Of a stretch of 64,000 nt of DNA, positions 25,650 through 38,939 are shown in pieces. The notes beneath the pieces were generated by a model. The model had not been told where the DNA came from and made no database searches. It was given only the letters and a program-made list of their open reading frames with translations. Source of the stretch: Gymnorhina tibicen. Taxonomy: Eukaryota; Chordata; Aves; Passeriformes; Artamidae. Where the stretch lies: the NCBI GenBank assembly GCA_013399875.1, contig VXAZ01002618.1, forward strand, positions 62,742 through 126,741, given 5' to 3'. Position 1 is the stretch's first letter. Every line of letters begins with the position of its first letter. The translations under genes and the position numbers were made by a program.

Positions 25650-28600
25650 AAAATCAATATCTGCAGAAGACCCAACCAGTCTTGCCTACCCTGCCCCCAG
25701 CCACGCTTGCTGGGGCTGGTATTTGGCTTTGTTCAAGATTTCTGGTCTCAGGGTTCCACATTTCCTGGGACCTCCACACACCAGGTGGAGCTCCTGCAGG
25801 ACCTGAGCACTTTATTCTCCCCCACAGCCCCTTCCTTCTGGATTGCAGCACTATGGTGCAGTTTAGGTAAAGAATCAGTGAACCTTTTCCTGTTATTGAC
25901 ATCAGTAAATAAGAATACAGCAGCACTTCCCAAAGGAAGCGAGATATGTAAAGAAATCTATGAAAAGTTTTTCTACCTTCACAAAAATTTTGGCTTTATC
26001 TCTTTCTTCACTGTTCTATGAATCACTTAAACACTATTACGCCACAGAAGATGGAAAAATTTATCCTGGGAAAACGGAGATAGCTGTTAAACAGTATCAA
26101 GGACGAATAAGGAAAAAAATATAAATAATGAGCCTGTGCTTCAAGCACCAGGAAATGTTGCATCTGTATTAGATGGGTGAAGCTGCTGCAGCACTGGATA
26201 GGGAGGGGCTGTTCCTTGGCAGGGAAAGGCAGCAGAGGCTGTAATGCTCAGGAACTCCACTATCCCTTGCCCAGCACAACACCATAGTTAAGAAGAAAAA
26301 AAAAAAAAAAAAAGATGGAAAAACAAGGCAAGAAAAGATGATCTTGGCTGAGCACGTAAAGGGTATCTTGAATAAGTGATATTTAAGTCATGTTCTTGTT
26401 TATTCTTTTAAACATGCTTGTGGTGAGCAATTGTTCACCTGCTATAAATTACAAGCAACTGATAAGTCTCCATTTATGAGTCTCCAGTCAACAGTACTCA
26501 TACTAAAAAAACCAAAAAAACAAACGCAAAAGCAAAGCCATCCAGAACCAACAGCATTTTTCCAGAGCTGGACCACATGGAAAAGTTTCCAAAGCAGATA
26601 TGTAGCAGATTTCTTTACAATTTAGTGGCTCAAAAGAGTCCCAAAGGATCAGGCAAATTTCACTCTCCAACCGCTCTGCTGTAGTTCTTTGCTACATGTA
26701 AGTTTAATACTAAAAAAAAGATTAATCTGTATGCTTGAAGCCTGCTCTTTTTAACCTTAATGAGTTATGATTTTATACAGTGTAGAACCTTATCCAGAAT
26801 AGCTTTAAAAATTGAAACGAATAAGATCAGAGAGCTGAGAATATGAAGTGGGGCTTTATCCAACATATGACTTGATGTTTCCAACTAGTATTCCGTGCTA
26901 AGAAGGGGAAACTGAGCCATTAAAAAAGAAGTATTTTCATAGGAGATCTTCACAAATATGTTACCTCTGCTGACCTTTAGATAAAGGTAAAAAGGTTAAT
27001 GCGATAGTTTGGAAATTATTAGCCTGAAAAAGGACCAATGACCTTCTCAGGGTTGTTCCCAGATTTCTCAGCATAGCTTCAAATTCCTGGGAGATCATTT
27101 GAGCCGTGCAGAGACCTTTCTTAGTCACAGTCAAAATATTTTTCTGCCTTTGTAGTGGCTCTCCGAATCTATAAAATGTGGAGTTTCCTTTTGTTCCACC
27201 TCCACCCCAGGCTGGGGAGGGTGCCAGCGTAGGCTTTCATTCACGGGGCTGCAGATTTTCCGACCCGACGCTGTACCGGAAAGAACAACAGTTGGGATCG
27301 ACTTCTCCCTAACACGTCCTCTCGCTCTGCAGGGCTTGTCCATTGAACCACCAGCTCCCTCGGTGCATCAAACAGTGCAAATTCATTTCATCCATTTACA
27401 TCATTGCTCGGTTTGGCCAAGAGTTGGGCAACTCCTGATTTAAATCACGGCAGTATTGATAACGGAGACCTAAACGAGGAGTGCAGAAGAAATCCAGAGC
27501 TCTGGGTTCTTTCCCAGCTCCTTCAATAACCTGAAATCCAGCTTGAGCAAACAATTAGATTTATTTTTGCCACAATTTGCTTTCGAGTTGGTGTTGAGCA
27601 GTAAAATATCTCTGGGACGGATGCAAGCCTCAGATGCTTTTACAAAAACCCCTTGAGAAGTTGGACAAGGCAGTGCCAACTGTACAGAAACATGGAATGA
27701 CACCTGAATGGGGGAAACTTTGAAGCAGGACCTTCAGTAAGGGCCACAATATTATTTTGAAGCAGAAATTCCTCACAATTTCAGCCTCTTATTTTTTCAG
27801 ATCTAGATTCCCCTCAACCCAAGTTACCAATTTGTCATTCTGCAAAACACATGAATATGAAGCCCAAGAGAGATTTCAGTTTTGATGCACCATGAAATGC
27901 TGTCATTTAATCCTTCAGTCCATCTGTCCAGCCCTAGAAACTGAGATTTCCTTTGAAATAGAACTAATGCAAAGCAGTATAGCTACATACATCACATGTA
28001 CAGTGTATCCTGGGCAGAAAGAAAAGCTGACACAACCTGCACAATCTCCTTTGAAGGGAGGGGCTGAGAAGATTTATTTTTCACAGTCTCATCACAGCAG
28101 AACTGGTTCCTGGTCTCTACCCCGCAATGGTGGTGCCAGTAACCAGCAAAGCCACAGGCTGCCATCAGCCTTTTCAAAGCTTTTCCTGCTGATGCTGTTC
28201 TGTCCCCAGGAGAGACAGGAAGGCTGAGGGCAGAATTTGGACCCGGTGCTCTACCAGCTCTGCCAAGGAAGTCCCCACCAGGGCAAGCAGGACTGTCTAG
28301 AAATGAGACTAATAATGGTGACATACACACCAACTTCCAGGAGCTCGGACGATTTCTTTGTTTTCCCCCTCGCCTGTGTGATTCCCAGTACTAACCACAG
28401 TGCACTGGTGTAATAGTGCAAACCCTTTTCCATCTGAGCTCTGTTAAAAAGGCAAATGGTATCTCAAGGAGCGAGTTGACCCCATTATCAGAGCCTTTGG
28501 GAGTTAAGAGAGCAGCCAGCAGTGGAACCAGGCCCAAAATGCCTGAGCTGAGGCCAGCTAAGAAGCCAGCCAGGCAAATCCAAAGCTGCTGGAAAAACAC

Positions 28601-31600
28601 ATTCTGGAGCTCGGTGTCTGGGACCCCGAGCTACTATGCACACCCTGCTTTGGTGGATATGGGTGTTGGCTTGAGCAGAGCAGCACAGAAGAGAGGGTGA
28701 ACAGGAGAAGCAATTTAGACTGGAGTTACATAAAAGGCCTATTGACTTTTTAATGACTTTGTTACTTGGAAGTAGCAGGTATATTTACCAGAACATAATC
28801 TCCTCTTTTACAGTAAAAGGTTTTTACTGGGAAAAGACACGTACAAAGGGATCTTAGAATATACCTTTACAGTGTAGAGGGCTAGGATAGGCAGCACAAG
28901 AGAAGTGGGATGTACCTGTGTACTTACAGTCTTTCCAAGCTTTGGAAAGTGTATTTCTCAGTCACTGCTGAGCATAATTTCTCTTTAAAGCCAACAGAGA
29001 GAAGACCTTTGCCACCAAAAGCAGTCGAAAACAAGAAGATTTATTAGGTTCACAAAATGTTACTCAGACACTTCCTGATCTTTATTTTAATAATAAAGAA
29101 AATTATGTATGATTTTTAAAATGCAGGGTAGATGACAGGACACAAGAGAACTCAGAGCCACAGGGTCTGTCCTCGCACTGATTCTGGGACTGAACTGCAC
29201 TTTGAGGGATTTCTGTTGGTGGGATCTCTGCTTTAAGCTTAGCCAAACACCAGGATGGTGCCATTGCAACGTCCACGTCTGTGAGCACCGTGGAAGAAGT
29301 TGATCTCCAACTCCAATCAGCAGATCAATCACTTATCTTGCTGTACTGAAGTGCTGACCTGTCCTAAGAAGGTAAGACCACCTCATCTACAGAGCCTGGC
29401 AACCCCTAAGAAGTTACTGATGAAATTAAAAAGTCACAATCCTAGATCACAGTAAAGCTATTTTTAAAAACACTGCTCTGTTTTTACCTCTGCCATGAGG
29501 TCTCAGCTCATCACTGGAAAGTTGTATTTCCATGCAATGATTAAAGTCTTGAAAAATTTTTGTTCCAGGGATCTCTACTCCCTTTTCTGGGGAAGCATTT
29601 CGCTGAAGCACTATGTAAGAGGAAAAAAAACTATGCCCACAGCAGCTACAAAAATGAGAGTGCCGTAAGAATCTTGGGAAAGTGGAAAGTAGGTGGAAAT
29701 AGCTGATACAGCTTGGGACTAAACCACAGTGTTAAGTCCATGGCCACTTTTAAGAGCATATAATTTTTCACTCCTGTGCCATCTGAAGCTCCAGGCAGAA
29801 CACCTGCCCAAGAGCTCAGGCTGAGGTTTGGACTCAGCTCCAGGCCTAAGGGAACAGAAGATGATTAAGACACGAGACAGAAGGCCTGCAAGCAGAAAGA
29901 AAATAGCCTGAGTTAAAAGCCTACAGCAAAATAGAGGATAAGGTGCTCGGAAATGTTTCCAAAGATTGTCAGTGCTTGCAGTGCTTCAGGTTGGAGTGAA
30001 TTAGCACAGATCAGGTGAAGGAGACTGCTACACAAAAATATCCTGTAACACAAAACTTTCCTGCTGTCAGAAATGCTCTTTTTAATCATTAGTACTTTAG
30101 CAAGAAAACACATGTGCACATACACACAAGTTTAACGTTTCTCTGACAGTCTGATCTCTTGTACTTTAGACCAAATAGAAAACACAGAGCAGGCCAAATT
30201 CTGACCAGAATCTGCAGCAAAGTTCAGCTGATCTGTGGTGTTGAAAGCCCATTGCTGCTTAAAACAAGTATTTTACAAGGCAGTGAAATAAACTTTAGAT
30301 AAACACAGGCAACTGTTGCTTTGGCATAGAGGAGACCGACACGCTTCAGAAATATTACTCCTGTTTTCTGCTCCCAAGACCAAGGAGAGAACATCAACTT
30401 GCAGAGGACACTGAGACTTCTGGCAGGAGAATATTACACATTCACGAATGTCAGAACAGAGTTACAGCAGCCTTGAGTGAGCAGGAAGACGAGAGGCCAC
30501 TGGAGAAATGGTCTTGTGTCAGCAAAAAGTCATCGAGAGCGTTTGTCACGGGAGACTGAATATTGCTGCTTTTCCTGGAGGATGGAGGATTTCCAACAGA
30601 AAGGAAACATGGGGATGTTTCATCTGGCTCCTGGTGAAGTTCCATACAGGGCTGGAAGCCGTACAAACCTGGAAGAGTGTCCGGGAATGTGGCAGTGCCA
30701 TCAGGGAGGACGCCGCTGAATTGTGCACACCGAACACTCTCAGCATTGTTTGCACATTTTGCTACTAAAAAGTCAGGGGGTCAGCCCTGCCTCCAATTTC
30801 CAAGTTCCTCCTTTATGGTAGCACTCAAGAGTGGAAGGATCTCCATAAAGATACAGAATGAACTGAAGCAATTCAAGGTGCAATCATTAATTTCCTTCTG
30901 CTGAAGTGACAACCTCTGCCCAAAAGACAACCAAGAAACCCAGCTATGATGACTTCAAATCCTTTGACAAATATTTCCTATTATTTCTTTTGCTAAAGCC
31001 TTGAAATTGCCTTTGCCATGGCTCTCTGGGAATATATGGGAGATTTCTGTGCTTGAAAGCACCCACTTTTAGCTTCAGTAAGCCATTTTTTCAAGTTTAA
31101 ATCTTCCTCACACAACGCCAGAAGTCACAGATGATCACTGCTTGTCTCCCACCTTTTTTATTTGGAGGTTACCATTAACAACAGACAGTTACATCAAGAC
31201 CTGGATAAGTACTTATCTGACTTTAAAACCAAACAAAATACACTCAAATGTAATTCACCTCCATATTACTGTGAGGAACAAAACATGAGAGGTTTGCCAA
31301 GCAGAATGCTGAGGCAACTGGACAGCAAAAAGGCATTTATCAGCATAACTTTACAGGCTGATAACTTCAGAGCCAATCTAACATCTTTTTGGTAAAAAAT
31401 AATCAACTTGTATTTATTGATATTATTTGCAAAGGAGAATAAACATAAGGTGTTTACTTTTATGACTGTATAATCCATGTACTTAACCATGAACTGTCCC
31501 TTTTACTCATTCATTTTTCTCACTGTGGGTGACCAAAAATTTAAAAGCAACATTATCATACATCACTTGATCTAATGGACACTTCTTTTGCCTTCCACAT

Positions 31601-32001
31601 AAAATTTTCAAATTTATATCTAACCCAAAATAGATATATAGAGAGAGATCTGGAACAAACGAACACTCAAAATTTTTCATGGAACCCATAAGTAATGCAT
31701 TTTCTAATCAGCTGTATATTTTATTAAACTTGGAACTCCCTAGAACTAGAATGGGCAAGCCCAGATCTTTTTAAAAGGACACATGAAGCTATGCTAAACA
31801 CACATCTAAGAAAAAAGGGTCAGCCACTGAATCTGGGCCACAGAAAAGTGACCGTGAACTTCTTAGGTGACCGTGTTCTAAAAAGAACTCCAAAGCCTCT
31901 CTGGACACGCTGGGTCTCATTATCAAATATTTTACAGTTGTACGAGACATGAGTCAATACGAAAACACTGGTGTAAAAGCAGAGCAAAGGAGCTATTTAT
32001 T
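25650..32001. other. Non-coding DNA without recognised genes
   Basis: Unique sequence. A CpG-bearing patch at 27,240-27,320 (TTCCGACCCGACG, TACCGGAAAG, GATCGAC) stands out from the background. It lies within a 70-codon minus frame of no recognised family. Nothing else identifiable. Confidence 0.65.
26296..26313 (+). repeat. Poly(A) run, 18 A
   Basis: Longest A homopolymer in the window, preceded by AGAAG. No SINE or processed pseudogene was recognised upstream. Confidence 0.95.
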
Positions 32002-32455
32002 ATCATAGAATCACACCATGGTTTGGGTTGGAAGGGACCTTAGAGCTCATCTCATTCCGTTCTCCCTGCCGTGCGAGACCTTTCACTCTCCTAGGCTGCT
32101 CCAAGCCCTGTCCAGCCTGGCCTGGGACACTTCCAGGGATCCAGGGGCAGCCACAGCTTCTCTGGGCACCCTGTGCCAGGGCCTCACTAACCTCACAGGG
32201 AAGAATTTCTACTCAATATCCCATCTACCCCTGCCCTCTGGCAGTTTAAACCCATTTCCCCTTGTTCTATGACTACAGACCCCTGTCCAAAGTCCCTCTC
32301 CAGCTCTCTTGGAGCCCCTTTAGGGACTGGAAGGCTGCAATAAAATCCCCACGAGCCTTCTCCAGGCTGAACACCCCCATCTCTAACAGCCTTTCCTCAC
32401 AGGAGAGGTGCTCTAATCCCTCCTTTGTGGCCCTCAGAATGTTTCAGCTGGCTTT
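32002..32455 (-). mobile_element. CR1 LINE fragment, about 450 bp, with intact 3' end
   Basis: The plus strand begins ATCATAGAATCACACCATGGTTTGGGTTGG and continues with GGGACCTTAGAGCTCATCTCATTCC, CTGCTCCAAGCCCTGTCCAGCC, CTTCTCCAGGCTGAACACCCCC and CCTCCTTTGTGGCCCTCAGAAT. All are complements of the CR1 3' region in the expected order. The element is on the minus strand, 5'-truncated at the right. The 84- and 73-codon plus frames here are products of the repeat. Confidence 0.95.
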
Positions 32456-35400
32456 TCACTGACCCTGCCAAGCACTGAGTTTGTCAGAAAAGGAAACAGA
32501 TTCTCCCATTTTCCCCAGATAATCAAACCCTCCCCATAAGCAGAGCTAGGAGCAGCACACCACCAGCTCCACACCTTCCTTTAAAGGGGTTTTTCTACAT
32601 TTCCATGCACATCTAATAACCCTGCTTCAACAACAACAGCCAAAAATAACAACTGGAAGGCTCCACTCCCTCGCAAGGAAGCCGCAGTTGTGCGTGGAGC
32701 CATCAGGACAGCTTTGGGTGTTCATCTGGCTCAAGTGCACGCAGCCCTCACATCCGCCCAGCTGTACAGAGGGATCATGGAAAAGCAGAGATCCGCCCGG
32801 ACACGTACACCAGCAGTGAATGGGCCCTGAAGGATTTGATGAATGAAAAACGCTCAGGATTGTGAAGTTTCATTTGATTTCCACTGTTGAGGGAACAAGG
32901 TTGACCTTTTGGTTACCATGCAACCTTGGAAATTGGGAGCTGGGAGAGCGTGTGTCACCCCAACAAAGGGCTTGAGTCAGCTCTTGCTCAGCATCTTATG
33001 GACCAGCTGCTGTCTGGACACATGTCCTCATTTAAAGCTGGTCCCCTGCCAAGGAAATAAAAGGCAGTCAGAACTATTTCTTCCTGAAAATCAGATTAAG
33101 GAACCTTGGAAGAAAGGAAAGATTTTATCGTCTTGCTACACTGCTACAAAAATCAGCTGAAACCCAGGAAACAACACTTAGATAACAGAGATAAATGAAC
33201 TGTAAGTACAAAGGGCCATCAGAGAACTGGATTCTCCCATCGCTTTCTCCAAGGGATAAATTCCCATCAAAATTCAAGAATCAGAGCTTGATATAAAATG
33301 AAAAGTGTTGATGGAGCTTTATAAAGCCCCCCCAGAAGAGAAAATGAGGCATTTCATCATCTAAAAGAGACAGTCATTTCATACAATATAAAACAATATA
33401 GGTCTGATAGTAAAAATTCTGATGCAATTTCAAGGCAGCCAAGGTCCTCAGCTAGGAAAACATCACTCGCAGTATTAAAAGCCAGTTTTTAATAAAAAAA
33501 GCCCTCCTTTTTTAGTATCTTCTTCACCTCAAAAGCCATTTGACATGCAAATGAATACGCAGGCAGTGAAAGACTTTAGGAGAATCTCCAATACTGATTG
33601 TCAACTCCTCAGCAGTTCAGCTGAATTTCAGCATTTGCTATCCTCAAACAGGAGAACAGGATTGCAGCCAGAAGCCTCTAAATAGTACAAACATTTGTGC
33701 ACTTTTACAAGGCAGGTAAAAACCTAAATTATGTTGCTAATTAATTTTATATTTCCTTTGGGTAGCCAAAGAAACCTGGAGCTGCTCAGCAATCATTGAA
33801 GGATGGGGTTTTGCCAAGTATTCAGGTATGTTATTAACAGAACAAGCCAGGAGAACTGAGATCATGCTTTCTGCAATACCTACAGGGAAAAAAGTCAAAT
33901 TCAAAGCAAGCTCATGCAAAGCAAATATCTACAGGAGGCAGAAAGGAGCACCAAAGCACCTGAGACATTTAAATACAAGTGAAAAAGCCTTTAAGAAACA
34001 TTTCTCCAAAACTAAGACAACAAAGCCAAGACTGGAGTTCAATGGCAGTCAGTACCAACCTACTCCAAAGAAAAATATTTACAAGAAATTGAGAACAAAA
34101 CACTAAGTTGATCAACTTGCAAAAGATATAAGATATGATTTGCACTATGCACACATTGTCCAAATAGGCTACATCAGACTTAATTGATTTTTGTAACTGA
34201 GCATGGCACAGCAAGCCAAACTTTCCTACGTACCTGCACTGTGTAGGTGTGATGCCCTGGAGAGAAACAGACAGGCAGGACATTAAATAGAATATTTTTA
34301 CCTTCAAAGCTGTTTCCCTGTCTCCTTTTAACCTGCACAGTCTTTTTTGTTTTCCTTTAAAAGATCTTGTAATTCAATTGAGGAACATCTGTGTTCATAT
34401 CAGCTTTTAAGATACTTAAAACCCTGATTACCATACACAAATATTCACTTCCCTCTGCACCCACCAGTGTAAAGCAGAGGCTTCTCTTCCTTCATTCTCA
34501 GGGCACAAATTAAAGCCAACTCTCTTCTCTTCTTAACAAGTTAATCTGTTCAGTTGATGTTAAATGGGTATCAGCTATTAACCACAATATGAGTGGTTAA
34601 TAAATAACATATTTTTAAAACAGATTTTTGAAAATATATAAATAAATAATACTTTTTCTCCCCCACAGAGCCTTCAATCACCAGTCCTCTTGAATCTACT
34701 GTGTGGATCTAATGCTTATAAAGGTATATACTTACTTACAAGATTTCCAGTTTTCCCATCCTACATCACCCCAAAATGAATTCCGGAGTCTACACTCTTA
34801 TCATCTCATCATTACAAGTGCTACGGTGGAACCTTTGGCTTTGCTGAGCAATCAAGGAAATCCTTACAGAGGCAGATATACAGGTAGCAACTTTGTCTGT
34901 AATTCACAACCAGTTCTCCTTTCTCTGCTGGGAAGGGGATTAATTTGGCAAATCCACCTCACCACTTCATTCTGTTTAAAAGGGCCAATATTTTAAGCTG
35001 CATTCTCTAAGGGAAAATGTAACAATTTATCCCAATCCTTGATGCAGCATATTTTTGTAAATACCTTCACTATTTCCTTCAAAGGAAAGAAAAACATCCC
35101 AAACACCTTGCTCCACCTACTCTCCAACAGTTGAATTTCAAAGGTTTTGGCTCCTTCAACATAAGCAATTCAAGAATTAGCACCAGCCAAACATTCTGAG
35201 TCACTGTTTTAAGACCGAATCGATCACGATCGTATATTGCTGAAATTGTTTTTAACTGGTATAATTCCATTCCAGTGAAAGAACCTAATTCCTATTCAGG
35301 GAACATGCAGGTTCCACTACCTTCATCTCCAGGTTTTATGATCTAAGAAATCTTCCTTAATTGCTGAGAGACTGATGCAGGGAAAATGTTCCCCACGTCT

Positions 35401-35591
35401 CTGCATCCTCTGCCTCCGCTCAAGCCTTGCAGCCGTCCCAGACTCTGGAGCAGAGGCCAACGTTAACAAGGTGCAATCCAACTCCACGTGTTCGGAGGCA
35501 CCAATAACCAGCTGAGACAAACGGCCTGGAAATGCTTACGGGAAAAAGCAGAGCTGTGCATTAAACCCCACCAGCTCCTGCTTTATGGGCC

Positions 35592-35712
35592 CCGAAGAAA
35601 TGGATATCAACGTGCAAGCGCACAGAGCGTTTGCGGCGCTCTCCTGCCCGGGATCTGCCGCGCTGCAGCGCGCGTCTGGGCTCGAGGCAACTCTGTTCCC
35701 GTGCCAAAACCG
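35592..35712. promoter_or_regulatory. Compact CpG cluster, possible regulatory element
   Basis: I count 15 CpG dinucleotides in about 120 bp in a window that is otherwise CpG-poor. The cluster includes CGCGCTGCAGCGCG at 35,659-35,672, a perfect 14-bp palindrome, plus CCCGGG and CTCGAG. It is too short for a classical CpG island but could be a small promoter or enhancer kept unmethylated in the germline. No TATA box, first exon or good donor could be tied to it. A conserved GC-rich element or a random cluster are alternatives. Confidence 0.35.
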
Positions 35713-36514
35713 TGTGGAATGCACAGAGAGGTCAGGACTAGGAATTTATGTGTTTTGCAGTTATTTAGAAATTACGGGAAAGAGAACTTGGCTGCTCCTG
35801 CCACTGCACAGGTGTAGGGAACTCGGAGCGCTCGGCGGGTCAGACTTTTTCAATCAAAATTCCACTTGGTCAGAAGCAGTGGCTCTGTGCATGTGAAAAG
35901 ATGGCTCAGTCTGGGGAGACAAAATGAGGGATCACCTTCAAAATTCTTTCTTTGCACCACCTTTCGATCTCACTAAAAGCCAAGTCTAGGCTTTACGTTA
36001 GAGGACAATTATCTCAAAAATAACTAATGATAAAATATTTAGTCCATGCGTGAAAAAAACCCTAAAAATGCTACTCTAAGTTTTCATTTGGTTATGCCCT
36101 TCAATGGAACAAAACCACTCAAAAATCATCACAGGAAGTGTCATTTGAGCTCTTAGCTGAATAACAAGTGTTTCAGAAGCTGAATGGAAGAGCTCACTGG
36201 CTGCTCTATCCATAAGCAAACCTGCACTCCCAAACCTTTGTGGCTTTGTGCACGTACAAAGAACCTTACTGATTTACTCTTATACTTATTGAGCAGAGTA
36301 AAGGGGTGGTGGCAATGCAGGTTTGGTTTTGTTTTGGTTTTTTTTTGCCAGAAAAAGGACAGGAAGATAAAAATACGACAAGAAGCAAAATGGATGATGG
36401 CGGGAATGAAGGAAATGTGAGAACATGCAGTAAGAAACTAGAAAAGGTACCAGAGTAAAAACCAACCCAGACAATTCACCCAGGTGTGTGTTAAGGTGGC
36501 TCTGAACAGCTCTC

Positions 36515-36536
36515 ACCTATATATGACCTATATATG
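36515..36536 (+). repeat. Tandem duplication of an 11-mer
   Basis: ACCTATATATG is present twice in perfect tandem, followed by TCAATTTTTT. Confidence 0.95.
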
Positions 36537-38553
36537 TCAATTTTTTGTGCTCTCAATATCGTATCTGTGAAAAACTCTACACCACGTTACAGTTTCTTGG
36601 GAATTAAACACAGCAACAAAAGCTATAGCATTGAAATTCACAAATTCATTTTTCCTTCTGAACATAATAAACACCTAAGAAATCCTCCTGGCTTGGTGGC
36701 AGCTCCAGAGGAGTGTCCCAAGGTGGCTTTCCAAAGCAGCACACAGCTTGGTTTGTGGGCACAGCAGCAATCTTTCCACAAGACAGAGTGTGCTACTCCA
36801 GTAGGAATCTGTCAGTGCATGGAAAGTTAAGAGTGTCTGGACAGCACAGTGGTGGGTAATGTGATACAGATGATTTCACCTTTAGGTCTCCAGTTCAAAA
36901 AAACTCAGCCCAAAAAGTGTCATCACCTGATAGTTTTTACTACTTCTATTTACAGTACAAAATTTCCCAGAGGGCCAAGCTGAGATCAAGACTCTCCTCC
37001 CTCCCTCCGTGCTGTAGGGATTGTGTCTGAACTAAGGAACAGACCTTCTCCACAGATCCCATGGTGTAAACAGACTGCAGATATGAAGGGAAAAAAGCAC
37101 AGGAGACTGAAATGTGTTGTCAAAATTCAGTGAGTCAGACATAAAAGCGAGCCTGACTCCAGAGCTGATGACATTTTTACTCCGCTTTTCATGTCAGGAG
37201 AGCTTCTCTGCCCTGCTCCAAAGGCAAAAATGCACATGTGCAGCAAGATCTCAGCTCCAGGAGGGATCAAACTTCCCAGACAAGGATGTATTTTTGTTTT
37301 AGCCCACGTGGAGTAGGGCTGATACCTCCCAGGAGTGCTGGGCTCACTCCACACAGGCTGCAGAGATGATCAGTGCGCAGAGGGAGCACAGCCAGGATTC
37401 CCAGACATCCAGCAACATGGTCTGAGCTACCCCTCTGAGTGCCTGGGAATCCTCAGCAAAGGGTAAAAAGAACCAAAAAATCCCAGAAAAGCCAACACAC
37501 CCAAGTTCATTTTTAGCTAGACAAAGTATCCATATCCAAGGTATTATAATCTGATCATGAAGTTTATCTTAATTTGAATAAAAGGAGCAGGAATCCATGG
37601 TCCTACTCTGCTCTCCTAAAAACAGGACCACCTGTGATCATAATTAAATATAAGATCAGAAAAGAAACTTTTGCATGAATTCTCTTCCAGCTCTAAAGTT
37701 GGCCTTTCCAGGTCAGGCTGGCAGGGTGGGCAGGAATCCTGCTGAAGCTTAGATCACAGTATCCATCAAACTCATTCATTCTAGAAAGTTACACCCTTTT
37801 CTCAGCAAAATACTAATTTTTAAAAGTATTATAAAAAAAAATATTAAAGCCTCAAAAATGAGGGGGGCCCATTCAGAGTAAACCACCAACACCATCAAAG
37901 GGTTATCTCTCCATAAATACATATCTCTCACCATATTATATCTTTTTATAATCAACCACCTCATCTCACCGTTCTGCAACAACAAGCAGTAATTCTATTT
38001 CCAGTGTAAATCATTTCAATTCTGACATCTTCACTGGGGACTAAATAACATGTGACCTTATCTAACTTAAATCTGGTATTAATTTTAACAAGGAAAAAAA
38101 TGCTTTATGAAATTCAGGAGCTTAAGGGTAACTGGGGGGATACAGGTCTGCCTCAAAGGGTGGCATATGGATTTAATTTTCCCTACATTTTTCACCAAAT
38201 TCTAGGAACTACAGTAATGTTTTGCTATAGGGTGCCACAAAGCTAACTCAAATCTTGCAGAGAAGAATCAGGGTCTGAACGCTGCACTGGGCAAGGGAAA
38301 TTTGGAACATTTGAACAACAATTGCTAAACCTTACAGAGACTTGATTTCTTTTCAAGCTTTTTCACGTAACTTGCAGAACCTTTAGAAAAATAATTGCCT
38401 TCTTTGAAAAGTAGGAGTATGACCCTATTATGAAATATAGATAAAGCCTGGTTCTGCTTCCAGTTATGCTTTCAAGTGTGGAATGAAATTCAGGAAGTTA
38501 AGCTGCTATGATCATAAGTCTAAAAATTGATCCTTCAGGAGACCTTTGATATA

Positions 38554-38672
38554 GTGTTCAAGGCCAGGCTGGGGCTTGGAGCAACCTGGGATAATGGAAG
38601 ATGTCCCAAGGGGGTGGAATGAGATGAGCTTTCAGGTCCCTTCCAACCCAAGCCACCCTTTGATTCTGTGAT
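38554..38672 (+). mobile_element. CR1 LINE 3' tail, about 120 bp
   Basis: The plus strand reads GTGTTCAAGGCCAGGCTGG, GCTTGGAGCAACCTGGGATAATGGAAG, then GGGGGTGGAATGAGATGAGC, AGGTCCCTTCCAACCCAAGCC and the terminal TTTGATTCTGTGAT. It is a severely 5'-truncated CR1 copy. It sits about 180 bp beyond the putative terminal exon at 38,853-38,939, in the opposite orientation. Confidence 0.95.
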
Positions 38673-38852
38673 AAGTACAGTGAGTGTTAAAAAATTGTAA
38701 TAATAATAAAATACACAAATTCATCAACAACTGTAAGATGAGATCTCTCAGTAAAACAGTACTTTTAGAAATGGTTATTAACTCATTCATTAAATCTGGG
38801 AAGAAATGAGGCAGAGAGTTCACATTCTTCCTTCTCACTAGAAGGTCACACC

Positions 38853-38939
38853 TCATTTTGCAGCTTCATCTGCTGCCACATCCTCAGCTGTGACAGCTTC
38901 CATCAGGAGCTGCACTGTCTCCGAGTTCATGGGTTTCTG
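38853..38939 (-). CDS. Putative terminal coding exon with stop codon
   Basis: Seen: on the minus strand the acceptor GTCCTTTTTCCTACCAG is followed by 28 codons and TGA. The start is NAGNAG-like (CAGCAG), so splicing could begin 3 bp later at 38,936. The peptide starts Q-K-P-M-N-S-E-T-V-Q-L-L-M-E-A-V-T-A-E-D and ends in a short acidic, alanine-rich tail with a terminal lysine. Only this frame stays open, and no good donor lies before the stop, so a last exon is the natural reading. It starts in phase 0, fitting the end of the 49.7-kb candidate. Downstream, a plus-oriented CR1 tail (38,554-38,672) would lie in the 3' UTR in antisense. The first poly(A)-like hexamer I see is ATTAAA, the complement of 38,172-38,177; no AATAAA is close. 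The family is not recognised, and chance remains possible. Confidence 0.28.
   Translation of the reverse strand, partial: QKPMNSETVQLLMEAVTAEDVAADEAAK

Larger units (their letters stand above)
32456..38553. other. Non-coding DNA without recognised genes
   Basis: Unique sequence holding the CpG cluster at 35.6 kb, a possible 23-bp microexon at 34,234-34,256 (minus), and the ACCTATATATG tandem. An octamer-like ATGCAAAT is at about 33,547. No gene recognised. If the minus-strand gene model is right, this lies downstream of its 3' end. Confidence 0.6.
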
